Source: Blastopirellula sediminis
Lineage (GTDB): Bacteria; Planctomycetota; Planctomycetia; Pirellulales; Pirellulaceae
Assembly (NCBI RefSeq): GCF_020966755.1
Contig: NZ_JAJKFT010000010.1
Location: 806,001 to 870,000, forward strand
DNA: 64,000 nucleotides
Direction: 5' to 3'
Shown here: positions 17,142 to 24,971 of the stretch, piece after piece
How the letters are laid out: every line of letters begins with the position of its first letter
Numbering within the stretch: the first letter of the stretch is position 1
Position numbers and translations under genes: made by a program
The notes under the pieces: model-generated
The model's database searches: none
Seen by the model: only the letters and a program-made list of their open reading frames with translations
Told to the model about the DNA's origin: nothing

Positions 17142-17361
17142 TCTGCAGGAAGCGCAGGATCGCCGCCATCGGCGTGCTGGCGCCCCAGCTGCAACAAGCG
17201 ACCGAGTGATTTTGATTTTGCCCGGCCGGCGGAGAAAGCCCGTCGAGCGGCGCTCCGAGCATCGCCGCAATCGCCAACAGCCCGGATCCTTCGATCAGCA
17301 GCATGTTGGCGAAGCCTCGCAACGTGGACGCCGATTTACGCGTTCGACCCGATCGCTGCAT
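17131..17361 (-). CDS. Small membrane-associated protein, 76 aa
   Basis: The ATG at 17361 has GGAGGAA 10 nt upstream, a strong ribosome site that argues for a real gene. A basic N-terminus (R-S-G-R-T-R-K-S) precedes a hydrophobic stretch (M-L-L-I-E-G-S-G-L-L-A-I-A-A-M-L-G). The C-terminal half contains C-C-S-W-G-A. No family is recognised. It may be a small inner-membrane or secreted protein. Overlaps the 3' end of the convergent membrane gene by 11 bp. Confidence 0.6.
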   Translation of the reverse strand: MQRSGRTRKSASTLRGFANMLLIEGSGLLAIAAMLGAPLDGLSPPAGQNQNHSVACCSWGASTPMAAILRFLQISE

Positions 17362-17443
17362 AACGCCTATTCCTCCGTAAACATGGTTTCCGCGGCGCTC
17401 CTTGCTGCCGCGGCCTTTCTACGGAGGCTTGTTCGGTTGGGTT

Positions 17444-17612
17444 CTAAACAGTCTGTTGATTTTCTGCTTCGATAGCGAGTTGCTGAGACAGGACCGAGTG
17501 CAAGGCGTGAATCCGCAGGCATATCCAATAGATATGTCGAGGAATTCACAACGCCGCAATCGGTTCTGTCTCAGCAACGTAGCCGATCCGAGGAAATCGA
17601 CAGGCTGTTAAG
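17444..17612. mobile_element. MITE-like long imperfect hairpin, ~169 bp
   Basis: The left half (from CTAAACAGTCTGTTGATTTT) and the reverse complement of the right half (from CTTAACAGCCTGTCGATTTC) align over ~80 nt at roughly 70% identity, including an exact 13-nt block GTTGCTGAGACAG. The centre is AT-rich (17521-17535). Terminal inverted repeats plus no coding capacity fit a non-autonomous transposon remnant. Its right end supplies the TAA stop codon of the gene at 17608. No transposase is nearby, and target-site duplications cannot be fixed with certainty. Confidence 0.75.
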
Positions 17613-17829
17613 CCGTTTCGTAAAGAACGACCAAAATGACGTCGGAGGGGGGAAATCGGAGCGGGCCCGACGAATTGCCCGGCGGATCGCCCAACGGCGC
17701 CGTCTGCGGAGCGATATTGCCGAAAATCTGCAACACCCGCACGCCGCTTTCCCGCAGCCACGCGTTCACTTCCGCTTCGGTTTGCGAGACTTCGTTTTCG
17801 ACCGACATGAAAATCTTGATTTGTTGCAT
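17608..17829 (-). CDS. Small conserved-looking cytosolic protein, 73 aa
   Basis: ATG at 17829 with AGGA upstream. It begins M-Q-Q-I-K-I-F-M-S-V-E-N-E and continues E-A-E-V-N-A-W-L-R-E-S-G-V-R-V-L-Q-I-F-G-N-I-A-P-Q, ending with a strand D-V-I-L-V-V-L-Y-E. The strand-helix-strand-strand pattern looks like a compact alpha/beta fold. I do not recognise a named family. The last codons and the TAA come from the adjoining MITE end, so the natural C-terminus may have been changed by that insertion. Confidence 0.65.
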   Translation of the reverse strand: MQQIKIFMSVENEVSQTEAEVNAWLRESGVRVLQIFGNIAPQTAPLGDPPGNSSGPLRFPPSDVILVVLYETA

Positions 17830-17967
17830 CGGGGCGATTCCTGGTAGAGAAGCTCGGCGTCTCATCAAAGCATCGCCCGGCGGCGATGGATTCCTTCGTG
17901 TTGCCTATCCGTTACACTAAAGCGTGACGCTCCTCCTCGCAATCCTTTCGCCAACTCCTCTGACCAA

Positions 17968-18690
17968 ATGTCGATCGAACCGACGCGCCCCCAACGAGAA
18001 TCGCTCCTCTCGCATTTCGCCGTCATGATCTGCGCGCTGGTCGTGATGTGCGGCGTGCTGGCGGCGATCGGCTGGGGAATCTCGCTGGCGATGACTCCCG
18101 CGCCGGTCGAAGCGGAGCGAACTGACCAGAATGAAACGGTCGCCAGGTTTCGCGAGATCGGACTCGAGATCGGCCGTAACGGCGAAGACCAGATCCAAGT
18201 CGTCGCCACGCGATACCCGCTGCTATTGACCGACCAGGAGTTGGCGATCGTCGACGGGCTTCCTCACCTTGAAGTCCTCGATCTCCGTGGGGCGCCGATT
18301 ACCGATCAAGCGCTCGTCCACACCGAAAACCTGCCGAACCTTCGCGAACTCTATCTCGGCGGCAGCATCATCACCGACGTCGAACAAACCCTCTTTCGCA
18401 CCACCATCACCGACGCGGCGATTCCGCACATCACGAAGCTGAAAACCTTGCGCGTCCTCAGTCTCGCCAGAACCGGAATCACCGACGCCGGCATCGCGCC
18501 GCTTTCGGAGTTGCCGAATCTAGAATCTCTCTACCTGGTCGACGTCCAAGTAACCGACGACGCCATCGAAGACCTGGCGAAATTGAAGTCGCTCAAACAT
18601 CTCTATCTGCACGAAACGCCGATCACCGCCGAAGGAGTGAAGCGTCTACAAGAGCTTTTGCCAGGCACCGACGTGCAGCACACGCACTAG
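17968..18690 (+). CDS. Membrane-anchored leucine-rich-repeat protein
   Basis: 240 residues. One membrane span (~18-42) is followed by LRRs of the L-x-x-L-x-L-x-x-T-x-I-T-D type. Units begin at L-P-H-L-E-V-L-D-L-R-G-A-P-I-T-D, L-P-N-L-R-E-L-Y-L-G-G, L-K-T-L-R-V-L-S-L-A-R-T-G-I-T-D, L-P-N-L-E-S-L-Y-L-V-D and L-K-S-L-K-H-L-Y-L-H. The repeats lie outside the cytoplasm if the span is a signal anchor. Such small LRR proteins are abundant in planctomycetes; a protein-binding role is likely, partner unknown. Confidence 0.88.
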   Translation: MSIEPTRPQRESLLSHFAVMICALVVMCGVLAAIGWGISLAMTPAPVEAERTDQNETVARFREIGLEIGRNGEDQIQVVATRYPLLLTDQELAIVDGLPHLEVLDLRGAPITDQALVHTENLPNLRELYLGGSIITDVEQTLFRTTITDAAIPHITKLKTLRVLSLARTGITDAGIAPLSELPNLESLYLVDVQVTDDAIEDLAKLKSLKHLYLHETPITAEGVKRLQELLPGTDVQHTH

Positions 18691-18700
18691 TAGAGCCCAA

Positions 18701-18866
18701 CACTAGCCCGTAGCGCAAGCGAGGGAATGTGGATGGAAATCCCTAATGACTAAACCCTAATGTCTAATGCCAAGAATCTGTTTCTCTTGTTCATTAGACA
18801 TTAGGGCTTAGTCATTAGTCATTCAGTTGCGCACGCATTCCCTCGCTTGCGCTGCGGGCTAGTATT
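18701..18866. repeat. Nested inverted repeat: CTAGCCC-type pair around a 7-nt-periodic inner pair
   Basis: The outer arms 18703-18729 and 18836-18862 match with one mismatch over 27 nt (CTAGCCCGTAGCGCAAGCG...). The inner arms 18744-18769 and 18792-18817 match with one mismatch over 26 nt and have a 7-nt grammar (TAATGAC, TAAACCC, TAATGTC). The element fills the space between two convergent genes and touches the stop codon at 18865. Confidence 0.9.
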
Positions 18867-19212
18867 AGCGCCACGCGAACAACTTCACCCGATTCCCATC
18901 CGGGTCGGTCAGCTTCAGTTCGCGAAACCCTTCCCGGTTTTCCTGGGCGACCAGCGGGACGCTTTTGCTGTTGAGGGATTCGCGCCAGACGTCGAAGTCA
19001 TCCACCTCAATTGCCAGGCTGACGATCGCTTGCCCCTGGATCGCGTCATCGCGAGAGAGCAGGGCGATGCGATATCCGTCGCCCACGAGCAGAGCGTATC
19101 CCTCTTCCTGCTGCCGAATGCCGACTTTGAGCTGCAGTACGTTTTTGTACCACTCGAGCATCGTCTCGAATTCCGCGGTTCGAATTTCGACGGCGAAGAG
19201 CTCCGCTTTCAT
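18865..19212 (-). CDS. VOC (glyoxalase/bleomycin-resistance fold) protein
   Basis: 115 residues. The pattern F-E-T-M-L-E-W-Y-K-N-V-L-Q-L-K-V-G, then V-S-L-A-I-E-V-D-D-F-D, then F-R-E-L-K-L-T-D-P-D-G-N-R-V-K-L-F-A-W is typical of VOC domains. The first metal position is not a His (A-V-E-I-R), so a standard glyoxalase I site is not evident. It overlaps the upstream peroxiredoxin-like gene by 4 bp (ATGA) and is co-translated with it. Substrate unknown; a link to redox or electrophile stress is possible from context. Confidence 0.85.
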   Translation of the reverse strand: MKAELFAVEIRTAEFETMLEWYKNVLQLKVGIRQQEEGYALLVGDGYRIALLSRDDAIQGQAIVSLAIEVDDFDVWRESLNSKSVPLVAQENREGFRELKLTDPDGNRVKLFAWR

Positions 19213-19769
19213 GACGCCGCCGTTTGTGAGTCGAGCGCCGCCAAAACCTCCGACAGCTGGGGAAAATCGGCCGAGTGTCGCGGAGTATGGACGAGCCGGA
19301 TCACCCCTGTTTCGTCAACGACGAACGTCCCTTGCAGTTGCACCAGGTCATCCCCCGGCGTACCAATCCCGCTCCGCAGCACGGCGCTCAGCCCCGGTAG
19401 CCAAACCCGCGGTCCGGCGATCTCCGAGAAGCCTCCCCGCGGAACGCGAAACGCCTGATAGGCCGAGCGATGCGGATCAACCAGCACGTCAAACGGCAGC
19501 TGCATGCTTTCTTTCAGCTGTTGCGCTCGTTCGTGCGGCCCCATCGTGATGAAGACGACGTCGCCCCGATGTTTGGCGATCTCGGCGTAATCGAGCTTCA
19601 GCTGTTGCGCTCGATCGCGGCAAAAAGGACAGCCGAGATGCCGCGCGAATTGAATCAACAGGGGCTGGTCGCGCCAACGATCGGCCAACTGGACCGGCTC
19701 TCCCTGACATGTTTGCACCGTCACATGCGGCGCCGCGTCTCCAATCTCCAAGCTGTTTCTCGCCGACAT
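19209..19769 (-). CDS. AhpC/TSA-family thioredoxin-like (peroxiredoxin-like) protein
   Basis: 186 residues from the ATG at 19769. I-G-D-A-A-P-H-V-T-V is the usual AhpC/TSA start. L-L-I-Q-F-A-R-H-L-G-C-P-F-C-R gives a C-x-x-C redox motif, as in the peroxiredoxin-like 2 group, rather than the single Cys of classic peroxiredoxins. Later, G-T-F-V-V-D-E-T-G-V-I-R-L-V-H is the conserved beta-hairpin. Predicted to be a cytosolic thiol oxidoreductase. Followed with overlap by the VOC gene. Confidence 0.88.
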   Translation of the reverse strand: MSARNSLEIGDAAPHVTVQTCQGEPVQLADRWRDQPLLIQFARHLGCPFCRDRAQQLKLDYAEIAKHRGDVVFITMGPHERAQQLKESMQLPFDVLVDPHRSAYQAFRVPRGGFSEIAGPRVWLPGLSAVLRSGIGTPGDDLVQLQGTFVVDETGVIRLVHTPRHSADFPQLSEVLAALDSQTAAS

Positions 19770-19791
19770 CGATTCAGTCTTTCCGTTCGCT

Positions 19792-20283
19792 TTACTTTTT
19801 CGCCGCCGGCTTCGCTGGTTTGGCCGGCTTGTTGGCCTGCTCGGCCGCTTGTTGTTCAAACAGCTGGTACTCGCGCTTCATGTAGTCCCCGAGCTTCACC
19901 CGGTCGACGCCGTACCAGGTTTGATTCGGCGTATTGGCGTCCAGCTTCAGCCGCTCGTCGTACAGCTTCGCCATTTCCGTCAGCAACTCTTTCTTCAGGG
20001 CCGGATCTTCGGCCGAGGCCAACTCGGCTTGCAGCTGCATCGCTTTCGCATTGAGGTAAAGCCCGCGCGGTACCTGGTTCTCTTTGGCCCGCTGCTCCAT
20101 GTAATCGCTAAAGAGCCGGAGCGAGTCGAGCTGCTGCCGCGCCAGGAAGTGCATGTAGTCGGACAAACCGTTCGGCAGCGCATGCGGGCCCGGCAAGACG
20201 CGCACCTCTTGCGCGAAGGCGCCGCCGCCAATCAACAGCGACAACATGACCGTCAGTCCCAGAATCGAAATGCCGCGCCGCAT
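19792..20283 (-). CDS. Secreted alpha-helical protein, unknown
   Basis: 163 residues from the ATG at 20283, which has AAGGAG upstream. The signal peptide (I-L-G-L-T-V-M-L-S-L-L-I-G-G-G-A-F-A) ends A-F-A-Q. The mature part is helical and rich in Gln, Glu and Lys, and it ends in a Lys-Pro-Ala repeat (K-P-A-K-P-A-K-P-A-A-K-K), which could bind a polyanion. The gene ends 23 bp before the peroxiredoxin-like start and is probably in the same operon. No family recognised. Confidence 0.75.
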   Translation of the reverse strand: MRRGISILGLTVMLSLLIGGGAFAQEVRVLPGPHALPNGLSDYMHFLARQQLDSLRLFSDYMEQRAKENQVPRGLYLNAKAMQLQAELASAEDPALKKELLTEMAKLYDERLKLDANTPNQTWYGVDRVKLGDYMKREYQLFEQQAAEQANKPAKPAKPAAKK

Positions 20284-20657
20284 CACATCACTCCTTCGCT
20301 TTTCCCACGAAACTCCCTCTAACGGCATTGTATCGGCTGAAAGAGTCGCGGCGCGGAAAGAAGAGGAGCCCGCGGTACAATAAATTCCGCCTCTCACTAC
20401 GAACCGGATTAAAGGAGCTTCCCCTCCCCAGGCGAAAAGGAACAAGCGGGCCTCCTTTCCTGAGCCCGGCTCGGCCATGGTCGACCCGGGGGCAAAATTC
20501 GCCAAAAACTCGTCTCGGCAAATAGAATAGAGAAGCCGGCCTCCACCTATCGGGCGGCTCGCCTCGCAAGCTAACTAGTTATGCAATAATGACTTGCGAG
20601 CCTTTCGGCCTCCCGCAACCCTCTTTTTGAGTACTATCGCCCGTTTCGGCCGCTTCT
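20284..20657. other. 374-bp divergent intergenic region
   Basis: It lies between the leftward secreted protein and the rightward sigma factor, so promoters for both should be here. No convincing gene was seen. A short inverted repeat (CTCGCAAG ... CTTGCGAG, about 20563-20602) lies ~60 bp upstream of the sigma gene and could be an operator; this is weak. Confidence 0.45.
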
Positions 20658-21212
20658 ATGAGCGAACAGCCAACCGATTTGACGAACGCCGCGTCTCAGG
20701 CGACCCGCCTGATTCAGACCCACCAAACAGGGGTCTGGCGGTATTTGCGTTCGCTAGGCTGCGACGATCACGAGGCGGAAGACCTGACGCAGGAAACGTT
20801 TCTTCGAGTCCTGCAGAAACCGTTTGACGACTTTGATCGAACCGCCACCGCCGCTTACCTGCGACGGGTCGCCCACAACCTGCTGATCGATCTGAGGCGC
20901 CGTCAGAAGCGTCTGATCGTGACCGACGAAGTCGAAAAGATCGACGCGTTCTGGCAGCAAGTGACTGCGACTGATCAAGGGGAAGAGGTTCTCGCCGTCT
21001 TGCAGGAATGTTTGGCGTCGTTAACCGCCCGGGCCCAAACGGCGCTGCGAATGCGATTTGAAAGTCGCAAGTCGCGGCAAGAGATCGCAGACGCACTCGG
21101 CGTCGGCGAGCATGGAGCGAAAAACCTGATGCAACGCGCGAAGACGCAACTACGCGAATGCATCGAACGAAAATTGCGTCTTGAAGACCACGTGTCGACT
21201 CGTAAGTCATGA
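20658..21212 (+). CDS. ECF RNA polymerase sigma factor
   Basis: 184 residues. Region 2: W-R-Y-L-R-S-L-G-C-D-D-H-E-A-E-D-L-T-Q-E-T-F followed by Y-L-R-R-V-A-H-N-L-L-I-D. Region 4: L-T-A-R-A-Q-T-A-L-R-M-R-F-E, then S-R-Q-E-I-A-D-A-L-G-V-G-E-H-G. It overlaps the next gene by 4 bp. That gene begins with a short acidic segment and a membrane span, so the sigma factor is likely held by its own downstream partner (inference). Confidence 0.92.
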   Translation: MSEQPTDLTNAASQATRLIQTHQTGVWRYLRSLGCDDHEAEDLTQETFLRVLQKPFDDFDRTATAAYLRRVAHNLLIDLRRRQKRLIVTDEVEKIDAFWQQVTATDQGEEVLAVLQECLASLTARAQTALRMRFESRKSRQEIADALGVGEHGAKNLMQRAKTQLRECIERKLRLEDHVSTRKS

Positions 21213-23365
21213 CCGATCGCGACGATCCACTGATCGACTCTCTGCTCGACGAGCTTTTCCAACAGAAAAGCCCGCCCGATCTGACCGCGCGCATCCTGGC
21301 CAAACTTCCGTCGCAGAACGGCGCCTCGCATCCGGCCCCCATTTCGGCCCCGATCTATGACGCCGCGCTGCAAGCGACGGCGCCGGTTGCGGAAGCGGAC
21401 GTCACCGAGTCGGGCGTCACTCGCAGCGAACTCGCCCGCCGCCGCACCGTCTGGGCTCGTCGTCGCCAGTTGGCCGCTTCCGTCGGGATGTCGATCACGC
21501 TGTTGGCGCTCGTCGCCTTCGGCGCCTGGGTGATTCGTAGCAATCAGCTGGAACAAGAACGTCTGGCCAACGAACAAAAAGCCAACCCCGCGGCGACCGT
21601 CGAACCGGTCAAAGTCGCGACCAACGACAAGCCGCTCGAACCGATCGAGCCGGCTCCTCCCAAGACGCAAGTCGCTGACAACAGCCCGGCGCCGGCCGTC
21701 GCGCCGTCGATGCCGAAGATCGATGCGCCGCCGCAAGTCGCCGCCAACAACAATCCGCAGCCGAACAAGTCGCCCCGTCCGCAGATCATCGCCGAGCCGA
21801 TTCCGTCGCTCGCCAAGACCGACGCCCAGGTCGTGACCGAAATCAATGACGCGCTCGCCGCCGGCTGGAAAGAGTCAGGCGTGAAGCCGACCGATGAAGC
21901 GACGCCGGAAGAATGGTGCCGCCGCGTTTATCTCCGTCTGCTCGGCCGAATTCCGACCGTCGACGAGATCAAACATTTCGCGTCGCAGCGTGGTCGCGAT
22001 CGCAACGAGAAGCTGGTCGACGAAATCCTGTATGGCGAAGCGCATCGCGCTGAACTGTCGCAGTACTGGGGCTCGCGTCTGGCCAACACCTTGATCGGTC
22101 GCGCCGTTGGCATGAACGACGACAGCGATGTCGATCGCACCGCGTTTGAAAAGTATTTGGGCGAAAGCCTCGTCTCTGGGAAGTCGTACGATTCGCTTAC
22201 TCGCGAACTGCTCACCGCTTCCGGCAGCAACAAACCAGGCTCCGCCGACTACAACCCGGCGGTCAACTTCCTCGGCGCGCTGCTCGACCAAGACGCGACC
22301 CTCGCCACCGCGAAGACGTGCCAGGTCTTCCTCGGCCGTCAGGCGCAATGCTCGCAATGTCACAATCATCCGTGGGATGCGTTTGATCAGCGACAATACT
22401 GGCAGCTGAACGCCTTCTTCCGTCAATCGCATTCGGTGAAGGGGAAGGATAGCCTGCAAGTCGTCGACAAGGACTATGCACCTCCGGGCGACAAGCCGGA
22501 TCAAGGCTTCGTTTACTTCGAGCGCAACAACGGCGTCGTCGACGTCGCCTATCCGCAGTTCCCCGGCGAGCAACCGATTCCGCCGAGCGGACGCGTTAGC
22601 GAAGTCAATCGCCGCGACTACCTGGCCGAGTACGTCACCCACAGCGACATGTTCGCCGAAGCGACCGTCAATCGCATGTGGCAGCACTTCTTCGGCGTCG
22701 GCTTCACGCCGCTGGTCGACGACATGGGAACGCACAACCCGCCGTCGCATCCGGAACTGCTGAAGGAACTCTCAGGCGACTTCGCCGCGAGCGGTTTCGA
22801 CTTGAAGCGGCTGATGCGGTGGATGGCGCTGACCGACGCTTTCCAGCTTTCGAGCCAAACTTCCAACGACCAAATCGCCGATCAACCGTATGCCGGCAAA
22901 CCCCTGTTCGCGCACTACTACACGCGACAGATGGAAGCCGAGCAACTTTATCAATCGCTGGAGATGGTCGCTCAGTCGCGCCGTACGCCGGCGCTGATCG
23001 CCGATCCGGCCGCTCGTCATCAATGGCTCGGGCAATTCGCTCGCGAGATGGGCGACGACGAAGGTTCGGTCGAACACGCCCTCGACGGCTCCTACGCGCA
23101 GTCGCTCGAAATGATGAACGGCCGCTTGATGGAAAACGCGACGCGGCTTGATAGCGGCGTGCTGAAGAGCGTCATCAACAGCAACATGTCGCCCAGCGAA
23201 AAAATCGATCACCTCTTTTTAGCGGCGCTCGCGCGCAAGCCGAACGCCCGCGAACGAAAGTCGATCAGTCAGATTTTGACTGCTCGTAAAGATGAAATGC
23301 CTGCCGCGTTGCAAGACGTCTGGTGGGCGCTGTTAAACAGTAACGAGTTTTTGCTCGATCACTAA
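21209..23365 (+). CDS. Membrane-anchored DUF1549/DUF1553 protein with possible anti-sigma N-terminus
   Basis: 718 residues. Residues 1-60 are soluble and acidic (D-P-L-I-D-S-L-L-D-E-L-F), like planctomycete anti-sigma segments. A span lies at ~83-105, then a Pro/Ala-rich linker to ~210. The DUF1549 part contains C381-S-Q-C384-H385, a C-x-x-C-H that may bind heme c outside the cytoplasm. DUF1553 (V-N-R-M-W-Q-H-F-F-G-V-G, then L-L-K-E-L-S-G-D-F) fills the rest. It is co-translated with the sigma gene and followed by DUF1501, the usual planctomycete partner. Confidence 0.9.
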   Translation: MTDRDDPLIDSLLDELFQQKSPPDLTARILAKLPSQNGASHPAPISAPIYDAALQATAPVAEADVTESGVTRSELARRRTVWARRRQLAASVGMSITLLALVAFGAWVIRSNQLEQERLANEQKANPAATVEPVKVATNDKPLEPIEPAPPKTQVADNSPAPAVAPSMPKIDAPPQVAANNNPQPNKSPRPQIIAEPIPSLAKTDAQVVTEINDALAAGWKESGVKPTDEATPEEWCRRVYLRLLGRIPTVDEIKHFASQRGRDRNEKLVDEILYGEAHRAELSQYWGSRLANTLIGRAVGMNDDSDVDRTAFEKYLGESLVSGKSYDSLTRELLTASGSNKPGSADYNPAVNFLGALLDQDATLATAKTCQVFLGRQAQCSQCHNHPWDAFDQRQYWQLNAFFRQSHSVKGKDSLQVVDKDYAPPGDKPDQGFVYFERNNGVVDVAYPQFPGEQPIPPSGRVSEVNRRDYLAEYVTHSDMFAEATVNRMWQHFFGVGFTPLVDDMGTHNPPSHPELLKELSGDFAASGFDLKRLMRWMALTDAFQLSSQTSNDQIADQPYAGKPLFAHYYTRQMEAEQLYQSLEMVAQSRRTPALIADPAARHQWLGQFAREMGDDEGSVEHALDGSYAQSLEMMNGRLMENATRLDSGVLKSVINSNMSPSEKIDHLFLAALARKPNARERKSISQILTARKDEMPAALQDVWWALLNSNEFLLDH

Positions 23366-23412
23366 ACGAACACCGGCAAGGCTTATCACCCTTTTTGAGA
23401 CGGAGAGAGAAC

Positions 23413-24678
23413 ATGTCCATTCCCACCGGGATGTCGCGACGTCACTTTATGAAGCATATGGCGGGCGCCTCGGCCATGGTCGCTCCGGCGATGATGATGG
23501 GTCAGTCGATCCGCGCTCATGCCGCTGATCTGACCAGCCGCGGCAAGAGCTGCATCATGCTCTGGATGGGTGGCGGTCCGAGCACCATGGACATCTGGGA
23601 CCTCAAGCCGGGCCAAACGACCGGCGGTCCGTTCAAGCCGATCTCGACCTCCGGCGACCTGCAGATCTGCGAACACATGCCGAAGACCGCCAAGGTCATG
23701 AAGCACTTGTCGGTCGTTCGCTCGATGAGCACCCGCGAAGCGGACCACAACCGCGGTCGCTACTACATGCACACCGGCTACGTGCCGAACCCGAACATCG
23801 AACACCCGGGCTACGGTTCGGTCATCGCGCACGAACTGTTTGACCAACGTCCCTACCTCGAAATCCCGCCGTTCGTCTCGGTTGGCGGCGGTAGCGTTGG
23901 ACCGGGCTTCTTGGGCATGACCTGGGCCCCGTTCACCGTCAGCAGCAACGGCCAGGTTCGCAACCTGAAGATGCAAGGCATGAGCGACGAAACGCTCGGC
24001 AAGCGTCTCGAGATGCTGAAGCTCGTCGAAAACGGCTTCATCAGCCAACGCCGCGGTCCGGCCGCCGAAGATCACGCCAAGATCTTGAACAAGACGGTCA
24101 ACCTGATGACCAGCGAACAGATGAAGGCCTTCCGCGTCAGCGAAGAGCCGGAAGCGATGAAAGAGCTGTACGGCACCAACGGCTTCGGCCAAGGCTGCTT
24201 GCTCGCTCGTCGTCTGGTCGAAGCGGGCGTCCCCTTCATCGAAGTCGACCTCGGCGGTTGGGACAACCATGCCAACATCTTCAACACCCTTTCCGACACC
24301 AAGCTGCCGGTCATGGATCAGGCGATGTCGGCCCTGGTCACCGACCTCGAACAACGCGGTTTGCTCAAAGACACCACCATCGTCTGGATGGGCGAATTCA
24401 GCCGCACCCCGCGGATCAACGGCAACACCGGCCGTGACCACTGGGCCCGCAGCTGGAGCACCGTCGTCGGCGGCGGCGGCATCAACGGCGGCATCGCCGT
24501 TGGGAAGACCAGCGAAGATGGTACCCGCGTCGAAACCGAACCTTACTCGGCCGAAGACTTGATGGCGACCGTTTGCCGAGCGATGGGCATTTCGCTCGAA
24601 ACGACCTTCACCAGCAAGAACGGCCGGCCGATGAAAATCGCCAACGGCGGTAAGGTGATCAAGGAATTGGTCGCCTAG
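23413..24678 (+). CDS. DUF1501 protein with Tat signal
   Basis: 421 residues from the ATG at 23413, with GGAGAG upstream. The N-terminus S-R-R-H-F-M-K-H-M-A-G-A is a twin-arginine signal, so the protein is exported folded. The body matches DUF1501, a relative of the sulfatase/alkaline phosphatase fold: M-L-W-M-G-G-G-P-S-T-M-D-I-W-D-L-K-P near the start, then D-L-G-G-W-D-N-H, W-M-G-E-F-S-R-T-P and G-R-D-H-W. It pairs with the DUF1549/1553 protein 47 bp upstream. Substrate unknown; polysaccharide sulfate or phosphate is a common guess. Confidence 0.93.
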   Translation: MSIPTGMSRRHFMKHMAGASAMVAPAMMMGQSIRAHAADLTSRGKSCIMLWMGGGPSTMDIWDLKPGQTTGGPFKPISTSGDLQICEHMPKTAKVMKHLSVVRSMSTREADHNRGRYYMHTGYVPNPNIEHPGYGSVIAHELFDQRPYLEIPPFVSVGGGSVGPGFLGMTWAPFTVSSNGQVRNLKMQGMSDETLGKRLEMLKLVENGFISQRRGPAAEDHAKILNKTVNLMTSEQMKAFRVSEEPEAMKELYGTNGFGQGCLLARRLVEAGVPFIEVDLGGWDNHANIFNTLSDTKLPVMDQAMSALVTDLEQRGLLKDTTIVWMGEFSRTPRINGNTGRDHWARSWSTVVGGGGINGGIAVGKTSEDGTRVETEPYSAEDLMATVCRAMGISLETTFTSKNGRPMKIANGGKVIKELVA

Positions 24679-24694
24679 TAACGAAGCATTGGCT

Positions 24695-24727
24695 GCATGC
24701 ACATTCCGCGTCGCGGAATGTGCATGC
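24695..24727. repeat. Perfect 33-nt palindrome after DUF1501
   Basis: The 16-nt arms 24695-24710 and 24712-24727 are exact reverse complements around a single base, starting GCATGCACATTCCGCG. It lies 17 bp after the DUF1501 stop. No T-run follows; a conventional terminator lies further on at 24838. It may be a 3'-end stabiliser or a protein-binding site. Confidence 0.85.
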
Positions 24728-24837
24728 TCGCCCGGCCGATCGTTTCCCGTGGGAAATCTTCGGCTGAAAGCGCCCAAGGACGGATGGCGCTGCACCACGC
24801 CCCACGGGCCCAGCAATCTTTTTACACTTCTTTCGTC

Positions 24838-24870
24838 AGCCGGAGTCTTCGGAAAGACTCCGGCTTTTTT
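24838..24870 (+). terminator. Rho-independent terminator
   Basis: AGCCGGAGTCTT pairs with AAGACTCCGGCT around a short loop, followed by a run of T. It ends the rightward sigma/DUF1549/DUF1501 transcript. Confidence 0.9.
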
Positions 24871-24971
24871 TCTGGCTGCAGCCGACGCCTTGCCGATTGG
24901 GTACCATATTTTCTGTACCGAGCGCAGCAGGGCGCCGCCATCTTCCCAATTTGGCCAGATAGACCTCGCTC

